Assembly: GCA_002304435.1 (NCBI GenBank)
Contig: NEUZ01000004.1
Span: forward strand, 1 to 48,954
DNA: 48,954 nucleotides
Direction of reading: 5' to 3'
Source: Opitutia bacterium Tous-C8FEB
Lineage (GTDB): Bacteria > Verrucomicrobiota > Verrucomicrobiia > Opitutales > Opitutaceae
Of the stretch, positions 35,878 through 46,114 are shown piece by piece. Made by a program: the position numbers and the translations under genes. The notes beneath the pieces were generated by a model. The model did no database searches. It saw nothing but the letters and a program-made list of their open reading frames with translations, and was not told where the DNA came from. Positions within the stretch are counted from its first letter, which is position 1, and each line of letters starts with the position of its first letter.

Positions 35878-36654
35878 TCAGATGGGCGGCCGTGTCCCGT
35901 GAGCGACGCTCTGGGCGCGGAGCCGCTCCACCGTCAGCCGGAAATGTTCCTCCTCCTCGGCGCGGCGCCGCGCGCCCCGGTACTCCATCTCGCCCACGAT
36001 GAACACGAAGAGGAACAGGAGGATCGCCATCGGCTGATGGAAGTACGCCCCTACCGCGCCCGCGACGGCCACGACCTTACCGACCGTGGCCGCCCAGAAC
36101 GTGGCGCGCACGTAGTCCATTTTTCCCGCCAGCAGCGCCCGGAGCACGCGCCCCCCGTCCATCGGGAAGGCCGGGACCAAATTGAAGGTTCCCATCAGCA
36201 GGTTCCAGGAGAGCAGGAAGTCCAGCGACCCAGCGAGGCCCGGCAGTGCATTGGGCAGGTCGTCCGCCGAGGGTGCCGACGCGGGCAGCACCCGGAGCAC
36301 GAGCCAGAGCACCGCGGCTAGGACAAAGTTGACCGCCGGCCCCGCGAGGCTGATCACCACCTCGCGCTGCGGCTCCCGGGGGATACCGTCAAACTCGGCC
36401 ACGCCGCCGATGGGCAGGAGTAAAATCCGCGACACCCCAACCCCGTACCGCCGTGCCGCGAAGCAGTGGCCCAGCTCGTGCAGGACCACGCAGACAAAGA
36501 AGGCCACCAGCACCCCGCTGTGCCACCACAACCCGGCCCAGCCCGCCTCCCGCCACCCCTGCCACGCATTGAACCCCAACAGCAGGTAAAACGAGAAGTG
36601 CAGCGAGAGCTGGATCCCCGAAACACGGAAAAGGTTCGTTGACCAGCCAAGCAT
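35878..36654 (-). CDS. M50 site-2 protease homologue
   Basis: This integral-membrane zinc protease family cuts substrates inside the bilayer. The 258 residues have about five or six membrane segments. The active-site motif is His-Glu-Leu-Gly-His (His59, Glu60, His63), and the third ligand lies in [12 protein letters not shown] (Asp166). There is no PDZ or CBS domain; instead a short charged C-terminal tail (Arg-Arg-Arg-Ala-Glu-Glu-Glu-Glu-His) follows the last segment. ATG 36654 gives Leu-Gly-Trp-Ser-Thr-Asn-Leu-Phe, the normal start of these short forms. It diverges from the response regulator gene across 85 bp. Substrate unknown. Confidence 0.92.
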   Translation of the reverse strand: MLGWSTNLFRVSGIQLSLHFSFYLLLGFNAWQGWREAGWAGLWWHSGVLVAFFVCVVLHELGHCFAARRYGVGVSRILLLPIGGVAEFDGIPREPQREVVISLAGPAVNFVLAAVLWLVLRVLPASAPSADDLPNALPGLAGSLDFLLSWNLLMGTFNLVPAFPMDGGRVLRALLAGKMDYVRATFWAATVGKVVAVAGAVGAYFHQPMAILLFLFVFIVGEMEYRGARRRAEEEEHFRLTVERLRAQSVAHGTRPPI

Positions 36655-36739
36655 CGTCGGTGAAACAACCCCCCGAGCGCCAGGATGGCGAGCGCGCAGT
36701 GCGGCCCGGCCCGCCGCGCCCGCCGGCCGGCTGACCGTT

Positions 36740-38232
<1,493 letters not shown>

Positions 38233-38236
<4 letters not shown>

Positions 38237-38871
38237 GCCCTTCGGCCCACGCTCCGCTGCGTCTCGTCCTCGCCTCCGGCAACCCCCACAAGGCGGAAGA
38301 GATGCGCACCCTCGCGGCAGACTCCGGCCTCGCGCTCGAGGTCCTGTCCGCCACCGCGTTCGGCGGGATGCCCGCCGTGACCGAGGACACCGGCACTTTC
38401 CCCGGTAACGCCCGTCGAAAGGCGCAAGCGCTGCACGCCCGGCTGCCGGCCGGCCATTGGTCGCTCGCGGACGACAGTGGCCTGTGCGTGGACGCCCTTG
38501 AGGGCGCACCCGGGGTGGAATCTGCCTACTACGCCGGCCCTGCCGGAGATCCTGCCGCCAACCTCGCCAAGCTCGTCGCAGTGATGGCGGAAGTGCCCCC
38601 GGCCGCGCGAGGCGCCCACTTCGTGTGCGTGCTCTGCCTGCTGGATCCCGCGGGCCGCGAAAGCCTGTTCGAGGGCCGCTGCGCGGGGCGCCTCGCGCTC
38701 GCACCAGACGGCGGTGGCGGCTTCGGCTACGACCCTCTCTTCATCCCCGAAGGCCACTCGGCCACGCTAGCGCGGCTCGGGGACGCGGCGAAGAACAGCC
38801 TCAGCCACCGCGCCCGCGCGTGGTCCGCCCTCGCGGCGGCCTTCCGCCACGGGATGCTCGGCTCCGCCTGA
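38233..38871 (+). CDS. rdgB: XTP/dITP diphosphatase (RdgB/HAM1 family)
   Basis: This house-cleaning enzyme removes non-canonical purine triphosphates before they enter DNA. The 212 residues carry [10 protein letters not shown] near the N terminus, [16 protein letters not shown] in the middle, Gly-Gly-Phe-Gly-Tyr-Asp-Pro-Leu-Phe and the C-terminal Ser-His-Arg-Ala-Arg-Ala. All expected motifs are present. The GTG at 38233 overlaps the regulator stop codon, which fixes the start. It meets the esterase gene tail to tail, 12 bp apart. Confidence 0.95.
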
Positions 38872-38883
38872 GCCGCGCGTTCG

Positions 38884-41046
38884 TCAGCGGAGCAGCCAGT
38901 CGAGCGCCGCCGCCAGCTCGCCTTCCGGGGCACCACGGTGACGGTGGAGGTTCGCCGCACCGGCCGCCGCGGCAAAAGCCCGCGCGGCGACCGTCTCCCC
39001 TTCCGGTTCCCCGGCGACCCAGAGCGGATGCGGCGCGCTGAGGGCGAGCAGACCCGGGACATCGAGGTACTTGGCCCCTCCCGGCAGGAACCGCGGATCG
39101 CGGTAGTCCAGCAGCGAGGCGAAGCGGAAGCCGCCGGTGAACACCGCCGCACGCGCGATCTCCCCGCCCGCCAAGGCGCGGGCGGCAGCGGCCACGGGCC
39201 CTAGCTCCCCGAGACCCAGCAGGTCAACCTGGCGGACACCGGAGCGTTCCCGGGCGAAGCGGGCGAGGGTCAGCAGGTCGTGCGCGCGCTGGGCGAACAG
39301 GGACGAGTTGTAGCCGTGCGTGTAAGCGGCGGATTCCCGCGGGTTGCGCACCACCCGGGTCTGCCGCGGCGGCTCCCCCTCCGCGAGGAACTCGCCTTGG
39401 AACAGGAGATCGGCCGCCAGCACCGCGTGCCCGGCGCCGAGCAGCCGGGAAACCTCGGGACGCAGGCCACCCTGCGCGTCGCGGAGGCCGGCCTTGCCGG
39501 CGGGATCGGCCCAGAGCACCACGCGCCCGGAAGGCTTCGCCGGCTCCAGCAGGACCGCCGGTAGTTCCTCGCGGTGCGTCTCATTGCGCACGCGGCCCGC
39601 GAGTTCCCGGAAATCCCCGCGATCGACGCTCGTCCCCGGGATCCAGCGGGTCACCCCCGCCGCGTCGCGGTCGCGCCCGATCGCCGCCGCGAAGCCGCCG
39701 CCGACCAGTTCCCGGAACCGCTCCGACTGCGGCACGGTGGCCTCGAGCTGGCGGCGCGCATCCTCCGCGAACCAGCGGAGCAGGCTGCGCTCGAATTCCG
39801 GATCCTCTTCCTTCGGGGCGGGATGGCCGGGCCCCCACACGGTCAACTGCTCGCGCGTGAGCGGGACGTAGTCGCGCTCGATCACGGGTTCCTTCTGGCC
39901 GAGCTTGAAGTGCTGGTTGAGGAAGGTGTGGAAGGCCGAGCGCGCAACCGCGTTGTAGTTGTGGGGGAAGTGCTCACCGCGGTGCAGGTGGACGTGCTTC
40001 GGCGCGCCGAGGAGCGCGTACAGGCGCTGCAGCTCCGGGAACCCCTTCGTCGACATCTCGCGGGTCCAGTCATTCGCCGTGGTCATCCCCTGCGGGCCGG
40101 GGGCAAAGAGCGCGGCGAACTCGACGTTCCCGGTGCCGATGCGGAGCAGCGAGGAGTTCTCGCAGGTACAGCCGCCCTGCATCGCGGTGCTGACCATCAC
40201 CGCGGGGAAGGAGAGCTTCACCCGGGAGTCGATCGCCGCGAGCAACATCGTCTGCGTGCCCCCGCCGCTCGCGCCGGTGATGGCCACGCGCTCCGGATCC
40301 ACCTCCGGCAGGCTGAGCACAAAATCCAGCGATCGCACCGCGTTCCAAGTCTGGAGGCCCATCACGCTCTGCAGCCGCGACTCGGCGGGCGTGCTGTAGA
40401 GACCCCAGTTCTCCACCGTATTCATCTCTGGCCGCTGCTTGGCGAAGCGGTGGATGACCTGCGCCGAGAATTGCCGCGCATCGGAGTCGCTCAGCATATC
40501 CCACTGCCAGACCACGCAGCCCATCCGCGCCAGTTGCACGCACATCGCCTGAAAGCGGCTGCGGCCACCCTGCTCGAAACGTTCCGCGCCGGTCGCCAAC
40601 TCCACGCGCAGCTTGGCCTCCGTCTCCTCCGAAAGGCGCGCGTCCTTCCAGTGCCCGTGCGCAAAGAGCACCGCCGGCACACGCCCGACCGGGCGCAGCG
40701 GCCGGTACAGGCTACCGGTCACGAAGAATCCGGGAGCGCTCTCGAAGTAGACCTTCTCCACCGCGTAGTCCTCGCGCTCGATCCGCCCGTGGATGACGGC
40801 CTTCAGCGGCCCGCGGGTGGGCATCGGCCAGAGGCCCTGCGAGACGAGAATCTGCCGCCGGACGACCGCGCTCCGCGCGACCCACTCTGCCGCCGTAGCG
40901 GGCGGGGTGAACGGAAAATACCCGTCGAGATCCTTCGGCGGCTGCAGGCGGATATCGTCGGGCAACTGGCCCGGCGGCAGGACCCGCGGCACGGCGGCCG
41001 GCAGGGAAGCGAAGACGAGGCAGGTCAGGAACAGGGGCAGGCGCAT
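38884..41046 (-). CDS. Large exported alpha/beta hydrolase (acetylxylan-esterase-like), two domains
   Basis: The 720 residues begin with a signal peptide (about 1-19). The first hydrolase domain (about 50-380) has Phe-Ala-His-Gly-His-Trp, nucleophile elbow Gly-Ala-Ser-Gly-Gly-Gly-Thr-Gln (Ser260) and a probable catalytic His in Glu-His-Phe-Pro-His-Asn-Tyr-Asn near 357-364, as in verrucomicrobial and planctomycete acetylxylan-esterase-like proteins. The second half (about 400-720) has a hydrolase-like layout but the elbow position reads Gly-Leu-Gly-Glu-Leu-Gly, without Ser, so it is probably non-catalytic. ATG 41046 gives the signal peptide; a longer reading starts at 41094. Deacetylation of plant or algal glycans is the likely role, by inference. 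Confidence 0.85.
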   Translation of the reverse strand: MRLPLFLTCLVFASLPAAVPRVLPPGQLPDDIRLQPPKDLDGYFPFTPPATAAEWVARSAVVRRQILVSQGLWPMPTRGPLKAVIHGRIEREDYAVEKVYFESAPGFFVTGSLYRPLRPVGRVPAVLFAHGHWKDARLSEETEAKLRVELATGAERFEQGGRSRFQAMCVQLARMGCVVWQWDMLSDSDARQFSAQVIHRFAKQRPEMNTVENWGLYSTPAESRLQSVMGLQTWNAVRSLDFVLSLPEVDPERVAITGASGGGTQTMLLAAIDSRVKLSFPAVMVSTAMQGGCTCENSSLLRIGTGNVEFAALFAPGPQGMTTANDWTREMSTKGFPELQRLYALLGAPKHVHLHRGEHFPHNYNAVARSAFHTFLNQHFKLGQKEPVIERDYVPLTREQLTVWGPGHPAPKEEDPEFERSLLRWFAEDARRQLEATVPQSERFRELVGGGFAAAIGRDRDAAGVTRWIPGTSVDRGDFRELAGRVRNETHREELPAVLLEPAKPSGRVVLWADPAGKAGLRDAQGGLRPEVSRLLGAGHAVLAADLLFQGEFLAEGEPPRQTRVVRNPRESAAYTHGYNSSLFAQRAHDLLTLARFARERSGVRQVDLLGLGELGPVAAAARALAGGEIARAAVFTGGFRFASLLDYRDPRFLPGGAKYLDVPGLLALSAPHPLWVAGEPEGETVAARAFAAAAGAANLHRHRGAPEGELAAALDWLLR

Positions 41047-41152
41047 CGGCGGAGGGGTTGCCGGAGCAGAGCAGGAGCCGCGCCCGCGGGCCAAGCGAAT
41101 TCACCGGCGGTCCGCCCTTGCCGGCCGGCCGGCCCCGGCCTTTCGTCCCCGG
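41047..41152. other. 106-bp divergent intergenic region
   Basis: Separates the esterase from the small membrane protein gene. It contains a GGCC-rich tract (GCCGGCCGGCCGGCCCC near 41121) that can fold on itself. No promoter hexamers are visible. Confidence 0.4.
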
Positions 41153-41401
41153 ATGCCGCTGCCTCCGGAAGAAGCCTGGTTTCCCCTGAAGACCTACGGT
41201 TGGGGCTGGGGCGTGCCCCGCCGCTGGCAGGGCTGGGCGGTAATCGCGGCCTTCGTCGCCGCGCAGGGGGGCGCCGCGGCGCTGCTGCCCCGGCATCCAG
41301 GCTGGTTCATCGCCGCGGTGGTCGGGAATGGCGCCGGCCTGATCGCGATCTGCTGGTGGAAGGGCGAGCGGCCCCGTTGGCGCTGGGGCCCGAACGACTG
41401 A
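41153..41401 (+). CDS. Small inner-membrane protein of 82 residues, unknown function
   Basis: Starting at ATG 41153, the product has a conserved-looking Trp/Gly-rich N terminus (Thr-Tyr-Gly-Trp-Gly-Trp-Gly-Val-Pro-Arg-Arg-Trp-Gln-Gly-Trp), then two hydrophobic helices (about 30-46 and 52-67), and a basic, Trp-rich C terminus. Proteins with a Tyr-Gly-Trp/Tyr-Gly-Trp-Gly opening followed by membrane helices are widespread but have no assigned role that I know. The frame is open upstream antisense to the esterase, so the start is set by the family-like opening. It lies 52 bp ahead of a sulfatase and may be part of that unit. Confidence 0.7.
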   Translation: MPLPPEEAWFPLKTYGWGWGVPRRWQGWAVIAAFVAAQGGAAALLPRHPGWFIAAVVGNGAGLIAICWWKGERPRWRWGPND

Positions 41402-41453
41402 GCGGTTGCGCCTTGGCAGCCACGAATCCCCCGGCTCAGATTCGGCCACCCCG

Positions 41454-42872
41454 ATGACCGTACGCCGCCTGCTTCCGCTGCTGCTGCTGCCCCTCGCCGC
41501 GCCCGGCGCCACCGCGTCGGCGCCGCGCCCCAACGTGGTGCTGATCGTCGCCGACGACCTCGGCTACGGGGAACTCGGCGCCTACGGGGGCAGCGAGATC
41601 CCCACCCCGCACCTCGACCGCCTCGCGGAGGAGGGCCTGCGCTTCACCCACGGCTACGTCACCGCCTCCGTCTGCGCCCCCTCGCGCGCGGGCCTGCTCA
41701 CCGGACGCCAGCAGACACGCTTCGGCTTCGAGGGCAACGCCATCGGCGCGGTGAATGCCGATCCGAAAGTGGGCCTGCCGGCCGGCGAACGGACCCTCGC
41801 GCAGCACCTCCGCGCAACCGGTTACGCCACGGCCGCCATTGGCAAATGGCACCTCGGCGGCACCGCCGCCTACCACCCGCTGCGCCGCGGCTTCGACGAG
41901 TTTTACGGCTTCCTCCACGAGGGCCACACCTATGCGCAGCGGCCCTGGAACGGGGGCGTCACTTGGCTCCGCCGCCTCCGGCTGCCCGACGGCGGCGAGG
42001 GCCGGTGGACCTCCCCGGACGGGCGCACGGTGTGGACCACCCATATGGGGACCCAGGAGCCGGACTATGACGCCGACAACCCGCTGTTGCGCGGCAGCCA
42101 GCCGGTGGACGAGCCTCAGCACCTGACCGACGCCCTCACGCGCGAGGCGTGCGACTTCATCGAGCGGCACGCCGGCCAGCCGTTCTTCCTCTATGTGGCG
42201 TACAACGCGGTGCACTCGCCGCTGCAGGCCACTGACCGCCACCTAGAACGCTTCCAGCACCTGCCAGACCTGCACCGCCGGATGTTCGCCGCGCTCCTCG
42301 CGCAGCTGGACGAGGGCGTCGGCGCCATCCTCACCCGGCTGCATTACCACGGGCTCGATGCCAACACCATCGTCGCGTTCCTCTCGGACAACGGCGGCGC
42401 GACCCGCGAGCTGACCTCCCGCAACACGCCCCTGCGCGGCGAGAAGGGCACGCTGCTCGAGGGCGGGATCCGCGTGCCGTTTCTGGTGCGCTGGCCGGAG
42501 GGACTGCCGGGCGGCCGCGTGGAGACGCGTCCCGTGGTTTCCCTCGATCTCGCCGCGACCATCCTCGCCGCCGCCGGCCGCTCGCCCGCGGAGCTGGGCC
42601 TGGATGGCGAGGACCTCGCCGCCGTTCTGCGGCAACCCGCCCGGGAACGCACCCTGCATTGGCGGATGGGCCCGCGCGCCGCGCTGCGCCACGGCGACTG
42701 GAAGCTGCTGCGCGACCCCACCCGCGGGCGTTCCGGCGCCTGGCAACTTTACCACCTCGGGCGAGATCCCGGCGAGACCGAGGACCTAGCCGCGCGCGAG
42801 CCCGCGCTCGTGCAGGAACTGGCGGCTCGCTGGGAAGCGTGGAACCGCACTCAAGTCGAACCCCGCTGGTGA
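41454..42872 (+). CDS. Exported sulfatase (type I, CxPSR)
   Basis: This arylsulfatase-like enzyme is 472 residues with a signal peptide (about 1-22) followed by Arg-Pro-Asn-Val-Val-Leu-Ile-Val-Ala-Asp-Asp-Leu-Gly-Tyr-Gly-Glu, which holds the calcium ligands. The formylglycine precursor is Cys74 in Cys-Ala-Pro-Ser-Arg-Ala-Gly. Gly-Lys-Trp-His-Leu-Gly and Leu-Ser-Asp-Asn-Gly-Gly supply further active-site Lys, His and Asp residues. The layout fits aryl- or N-acetylgalactosamine-type sulfatases of the S1 family. ATG 41454 gives the signal peptide. It ends 10 bp before a second sulfatase gene, so the two are co-transcribed. Substrate not identifiable; no transporter or glycosidase is adjacent. 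Confidence 0.93.
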   Translation: MTVRRLLPLLLLPLAAPGATASAPRPNVVLIVADDLGYGELGAYGGSEIPTPHLDRLAEEGLRFTHGYVTASVCAPSRAGLLTGRQQTRFGFEGNAIGAVNADPKVGLPAGERTLAQHLRATGYATAAIGKWHLGGTAAYHPLRRGFDEFYGFLHEGHTYAQRPWNGGVTWLRRLRLPDGGEGRWTSPDGRTVWTTHMGTQEPDYDADNPLLRGSQPVDEPQHLTDALTREACDFIERHAGQPFFLYVAYNAVHSPLQATDRHLERFQHLPDLHRRMFAALLAQLDEGVGAILTRLHYHGLDANTIVAFLSDNGGATRELTSRNTPLRGEKGTLLEGGIRVPFLVRWPEGLPGGRVETRPVVSLDLAATILAAAGRSPAELGLDGEDLAAVLRQPARERTLHWRMGPRAALRHGDWKLLRDPTRGRSGAWQLYHLGRDPGETEDLAAREPALVQELAARWEAWNRTQVEPRW

Positions 42873-42882
42873 CCTCTTTCCA

Positions 42883-44424
42883 ATGAAACGACTGCAACTC
42901 CTGCTGCTGCCCTGGCTCGCGCTCGCCGCGACCGCCGCTACCCCCGTCGAGATCCGCCCGGAGCCCCTGCCCGGGGCCCGGCCGCGCAACGTCATCCTCA
43001 TTCTGGTCGATGATCACCGTTACGACGCGCTCGGTTTCCTCGGTCACCCACTGGCGGAGACGCCGCACCTCGACTCGCTCGCGCGCAACGGCGTCCACGT
43101 CCGCAACGCACTGGTCACGACCTCTCTCTGCTCTCCGAGCCGCGCCTCGATCCTCACCGGGTTGTACACGTTCCGTCACCGCGTGATCGACAACAACCGC
43201 GCGATCCCTCCGGGCACGGTCTATTTCCCGCAGTACCTGCAACGGGCGGGATACCGGACGGGCTTCTTCGGCAAGTGGCATATGGGCGGCGAGGGAGACC
43301 AGCCGCAGCCGGGCTTCGACCGCTGGGTGAGTTTCCGCGGGCAGGGGGAGTACCTGCCCCCGACCCCCGATTACACCCTCAACGTCGACGGCCGCCGCGT
43401 ACCGCAGCGCGGGTATATCACCGACGAGCTTACCGATTACGCGCTGGACTTTATCCGCGAGCAGCCCGCGGGCGGGAAGCCGTTCTTCCTCTACCTCTCC
43501 CACAAGGCGGTGCACGCCAACTTTACCCCGGCCGCGCGCCACGAGGGCCGCCTTAGCCACAAGACCTGGCGCCGGCCCGCCGCCGCCACCGACCCGGCCA
43601 CCCAGGCCGGCAAACCCCGCTGGCTCCGCGACCAGCGCAACTCCTGGCACGGGGTCGACTTTCCGTACCACAGCGACCTCGACATCGAGCGCTACTACAA
43701 GCGCTACTGCGAGACCCTCCTCGCGGTCGACGACAGCGTCGGCCGGATCCTCGCTGAGCTGAAGGCGAAGGGCGTCCACGATGACACCCTGATTCTCTAT
43801 ATGGGCGACAACGGCTTTATGTTCGGCGAGCACGGGCTGATCGACAAGCGCGTTGCCTACGAGGCCTCCATCCGCATCCCGATGCTGATGCAGTGCCCCT
43901 CCCTGTTCCCGGGCGGCAAGGCGATCGACCAGGTGGTGGCCAACCTCGACGTCGCCCCGACGATCCTCGAGGCGATGGGCCTCGCCACGCCTTCCCATAT
44001 GGATGGCCGCAGCTTTCTCCCCCTCGCGCAGGGGCGCACGATCCCGTGGCGCGAACACTTCCTGTACGTGTACTACTGGGAGAAAAATTTTCCCCAGTCG
44101 CCCACGGTCTTCGCGCTCCGCGGCGACCGCTTCAAATACATCACTTATTACGGGCTCTGGGACACCGACGAGCTCTACGACCTCCAGTCGGACCCGGAGG
44201 AGCAGCGTAACCTCCTCCACGATCCCGCGCACCGGGAGACGGCGGTGGCAATGGAGCGCCAACTCTACCGGATGATGGGCGAGCTCGGCGGGATGGAAAT
44301 CCCGCTCAACCCGCCGCTCGGCGCGTCGCAGAACAAGCGGCTCCGCGGGCGAGCCGGCGACCGGGCGGCCGATTTCCCGGCCCCGTTCGTCGTCGAACGC
44401 CCGATCAACGACAACGCGCGCTGA
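42883..44424 (+). CDS. Exported sulfatase (type I, CSPSR)
   Basis: This second sulfatase of the pair has 513 residues, with a signal peptide (about 1-19) and Pro-Arg-Asn-Val-Ile-Leu-Ile-Leu-Val-Asp-Asp-His-Arg-Tyr-Asp. The formylglycine precursor is Cys83 in Cys-Ser-Pro-Ser-Arg-Ala-Ser. Gly-Lys-Trp-His-Met-Gly and Met-Gly-Asp-Asn-Gly-Phe-Met-Phe-Gly-Glu-His-Gly are intact; the latter is typical of iduronate/heparan-type and mucin-type S1 sulfatases. The C terminus has the common Thr-Asp-Glu-Leu-Tyr-Asp-Leu-Gln-Ser-Asp-Pro-Glu-Glu motif and a basic tail. Met codons here follow CAT, TAT and TTT. It differs clearly from its neighbour, so the two probably act on different sulfate positions. It converges on the nitroreductase gene with a 19-bp gap. 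Confidence 0.93.
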   Translation: MKRLQLLLLPWLALAATAATPVEIRPEPLPGARPRNVILILVDDHRYDALGFLGHPLAETPHLDSLARNGVHVRNALVTTSLCSPSRASILTGLYTFRHRVIDNNRAIPPGTVYFPQYLQRAGYRTGFFGKWHMGGEGDQPQPGFDRWVSFRGQGEYLPPTPDYTLNVDGRRVPQRGYITDELTDYALDFIREQPAGGKPFFLYLSHKAVHANFTPAARHEGRLSHKTWRRPAAATDPATQAGKPRWLRDQRNSWHGVDFPYHSDLDIERYYKRYCETLLAVDDSVGRILAELKAKGVHDDTLILYMGDNGFMFGEHGLIDKRVAYEASIRIPMLMQCPSLFPGGKAIDQVVANLDVAPTILEAMGLATPSHMDGRSFLPLAQGRTIPWREHFLYVYYWEKNFPQSPTVFALRGDRFKYITYYGLWDTDELYDLQSDPEEQRNLLHDPAHRETAVAMERQLYRMMGELGGMEIPLNPPLGASQNKRLRGRAGDRAADFPAPFVVERPINDNAR

Positions 44425-44443
44425 TTCCGCTGACGCCGCCCCC

Positions 44444-45097
44444 TCAGGCGCGGACGTCCACGACCTCCGCGCGCGGAAAGCGCACCTTCGGGGCCGCCGC
44501 GTACTTATCCCCCACGGAACGGTATCCCGCCGCGCAGGCCACGACTGTGCCGTAGCCCGTGCCGGCGAGACCGAGGATCTCGTCATACCTGCGGGGCTCG
44601 ATGCCCTCCATCGGGCACGTGTCCACACCGAGCAGCGCCGCCGCGAGCATAAACTGCCCCAGCGCGATGTAGGCCTGGTGATCCTGCCACGTGTCCAACG
44701 TGCCCTCGCGGCGCGCCCGCTCGACGCTGCCCTCCATCATCCCGCGGAACTTGGCCAGCGACTCCTCCGCCACCCCGCGCACCGCGGCGGTCCGCGCGAC
44801 GTGCCGGTCGATGTGCGCCGCGTCCAGCCCCCGCCGGACCGTGAAGACCACGAAATGCGAGCAGTCCCGCGCCTGGCTCTGCCCGTAGGAGGCAGCCTGC
44901 AGCGGATCCCGTAGTTCCGGCTGGGTGACGACCACGAACCGCCACGGCTGGAGCCCAAGGGAGGACGGCGTCAGCACCAAGCTTTCCTCCAGCGCTGCCC
45001 ACGTCGGCTCCGGGATGGTGCGCGCCGGATCAAACTGCTTGGTGGCGTAGCGCCAGCGGAGGGCCTCGAGCAGGGGGGCGGGGGAAGACGGAGTCAT
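44444..45097 (-). CDS. Nitroreductase family NAD(P)H oxidoreductase
   Basis: This FMN-dependent flavoprotein is 217 residues. Family features: Arg-Trp-Arg-Tyr-Ala-Thr-Lys-Gln-Phe-Asp at the N terminus (FMN phosphate contact), Leu-Thr-Pro-Ser-Ser-Leu-Gly-Leu-Gln-Pro-Trp-Arg-Phe-Val-Val-Val, and Ile-Ala-Leu-Gly-Gln-Phe-Met-Leu-Ala-Ala. The match is closest to the NfsB/dihydropteridine-reductase group, which reduces nitroaromatics and quinones. The ATG at 45097 is in the normal place. It lies 54 bp downstream of the SBF-like transporter gene on the same strand and may be read through from it. The physiological substrate is unknown. Confidence 0.92.
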   Translation of the reverse strand: MTPSSPAPLLEALRWRYATKQFDPARTIPEPTWAALEESLVLTPSSLGLQPWRFVVVTQPELRDPLQAASYGQSQARDCSHFVVFTVRRGLDAAHIDRHVARTAAVRGVAEESLAKFRGMMEGSVERARREGTLDTWQDHQAYIALGQFMLAAALLGVDTCPMEGIEPRRYDEILGLAGTGYGTVVACAAGYRSVGDKYAAAPKVRFPRAEVVDVRA

Positions 45098-45151
45098 CGG
45101 GTGAAAGGGACGAAGCTGGGCCGCGCGCCGCGCCGGCGCAAGCCGCGGGGC

Positions 45152-46114
45152 TTACCGTTCCTCGCCCCAACGCCGCGCCAGCATCCCTCCCGCGACGAGT
45201 TGCACGGTGTGGTAGACCATCAAGGGGAGGAGGATCATCCCCAGGGCCGGGTGCGCGCCAAAGATGAGCTTCGCCATCGGCACCCCGGCGGCGAGGGACT
45301 TCTTGGAGCCGCAAAAAACCAGCGCGATCCGGTCCTCGCGCGCCAACCCCGCGAGCCGGGCGACGGCGGACGCGACGCCCAGCATCGCCGCGAGCACCGC
45401 CAGGCTCAGCGCCACGACGAGCGCGAGGGCCCCGGGACCCTGCCGACTCCAGACGCCCTCCTGGAACGAGTCGCAGAACGAAGTGTAGACTAGAAACAGA
45501 ATCACGCCCCGGTCGACGTATCCGATCTTCGCCTTGCGCGCCGCGAGCCACGCGCCCCACCACGGCCGCAGGACCTGCCCGGCCGCCAACGGCAGCAGCA
45601 GCCACCGGACGAGATCCCAGATGACCGGCCCGAGCGGCCTCGTCTCCCCCGCCGCCCCGAGGACCGCCGCCACCCAGAGGGGCGTCAACACGATCCCCAG
45701 CAGGCTGGAGGCAGTGGCGTTAAACACCGACCCGGCGACATTGCCCCGGGCCGCGGCCGTCATCGCGACGGAGGAGGAGACCGTCGAGGGGGCCGCACAG
45801 AGGAAGAACAGGCCGATCCGCAGCGGCTCGGCCAAATGGCCCGCCAGCGCACGGTACAGCACCAGCCCGAGGAGCGGGAAGAGCACGAAGACGCACCCCT
45901 GCGCCAACAGGTGCAGACGCCAGTGCAAAATCCCGGCCCGCAGCGCGCCGAAAGACAGGGCCAACCCGTGCAGGAAGAAGAGGAGCGCGACCCCGGACTT
46001 GGTGAGCAACTCCGGACGGAGTGCGCCGCCGGTCGCTCCAGGCGCGGGCCACAGCCACGCCAGCGCCGCCGCCGCGACCATCCCGAGCAGGAATCCGTCC
46101 GGTCGGAACCTCAC
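45152..46114 (-). CDS. SBF-like (bile acid:sodium symporter 7-type) membrane transporter
   Basis: The 320 residues contain about ten hydrophobic segments. The stretch Phe-Leu-His-Gly-Leu-Ala-Leu-Ser-Phe-Gly-Ala-Leu, followed by Ala-Pro-Ser-Thr-Val-Ser-Ser-Ser-Val, is typical of the SBF-like (SLC10A7-related) family. Cys-Gly-Ser-Lys-Lys-Ser-Leu-Ala-Ala-Gly-Val-Pro-Met matches its second half. The GTG at 46114 overlaps the murJ stop as GTGA, and starting there puts the first membrane helix within ten residues; longer readings lie inside murJ. Substrate unknown in bacteria; bile acids should not be assumed. Confidence 0.87.
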   Translation of the reverse strand: MRFRPDGFLLGMVAAAALAWLWPAPGATGGALRPELLTKSGVALLFFLHGLALSFGALRAGILHWRLHLLAQGCVFVLFPLLGLVLYRALAGHLAEPLRIGLFFLCAAPSTVSSSVAMTAAARGNVAGSVFNATASSLLGIVLTPLWVAAVLGAAGETRPLGPVIWDLVRWLLLPLAAGQVLRPWWGAWLAARKAKIGYVDRGVILFLVYTSFCDSFQEGVWSRQGPGALALVVALSLAVLAAMLGVASAVARLAGLAREDRIALVFCGSKKSLAAGVPMAKLIFGAHPALGMILLPLMVYHTVQLVAGGMLARRWGEER

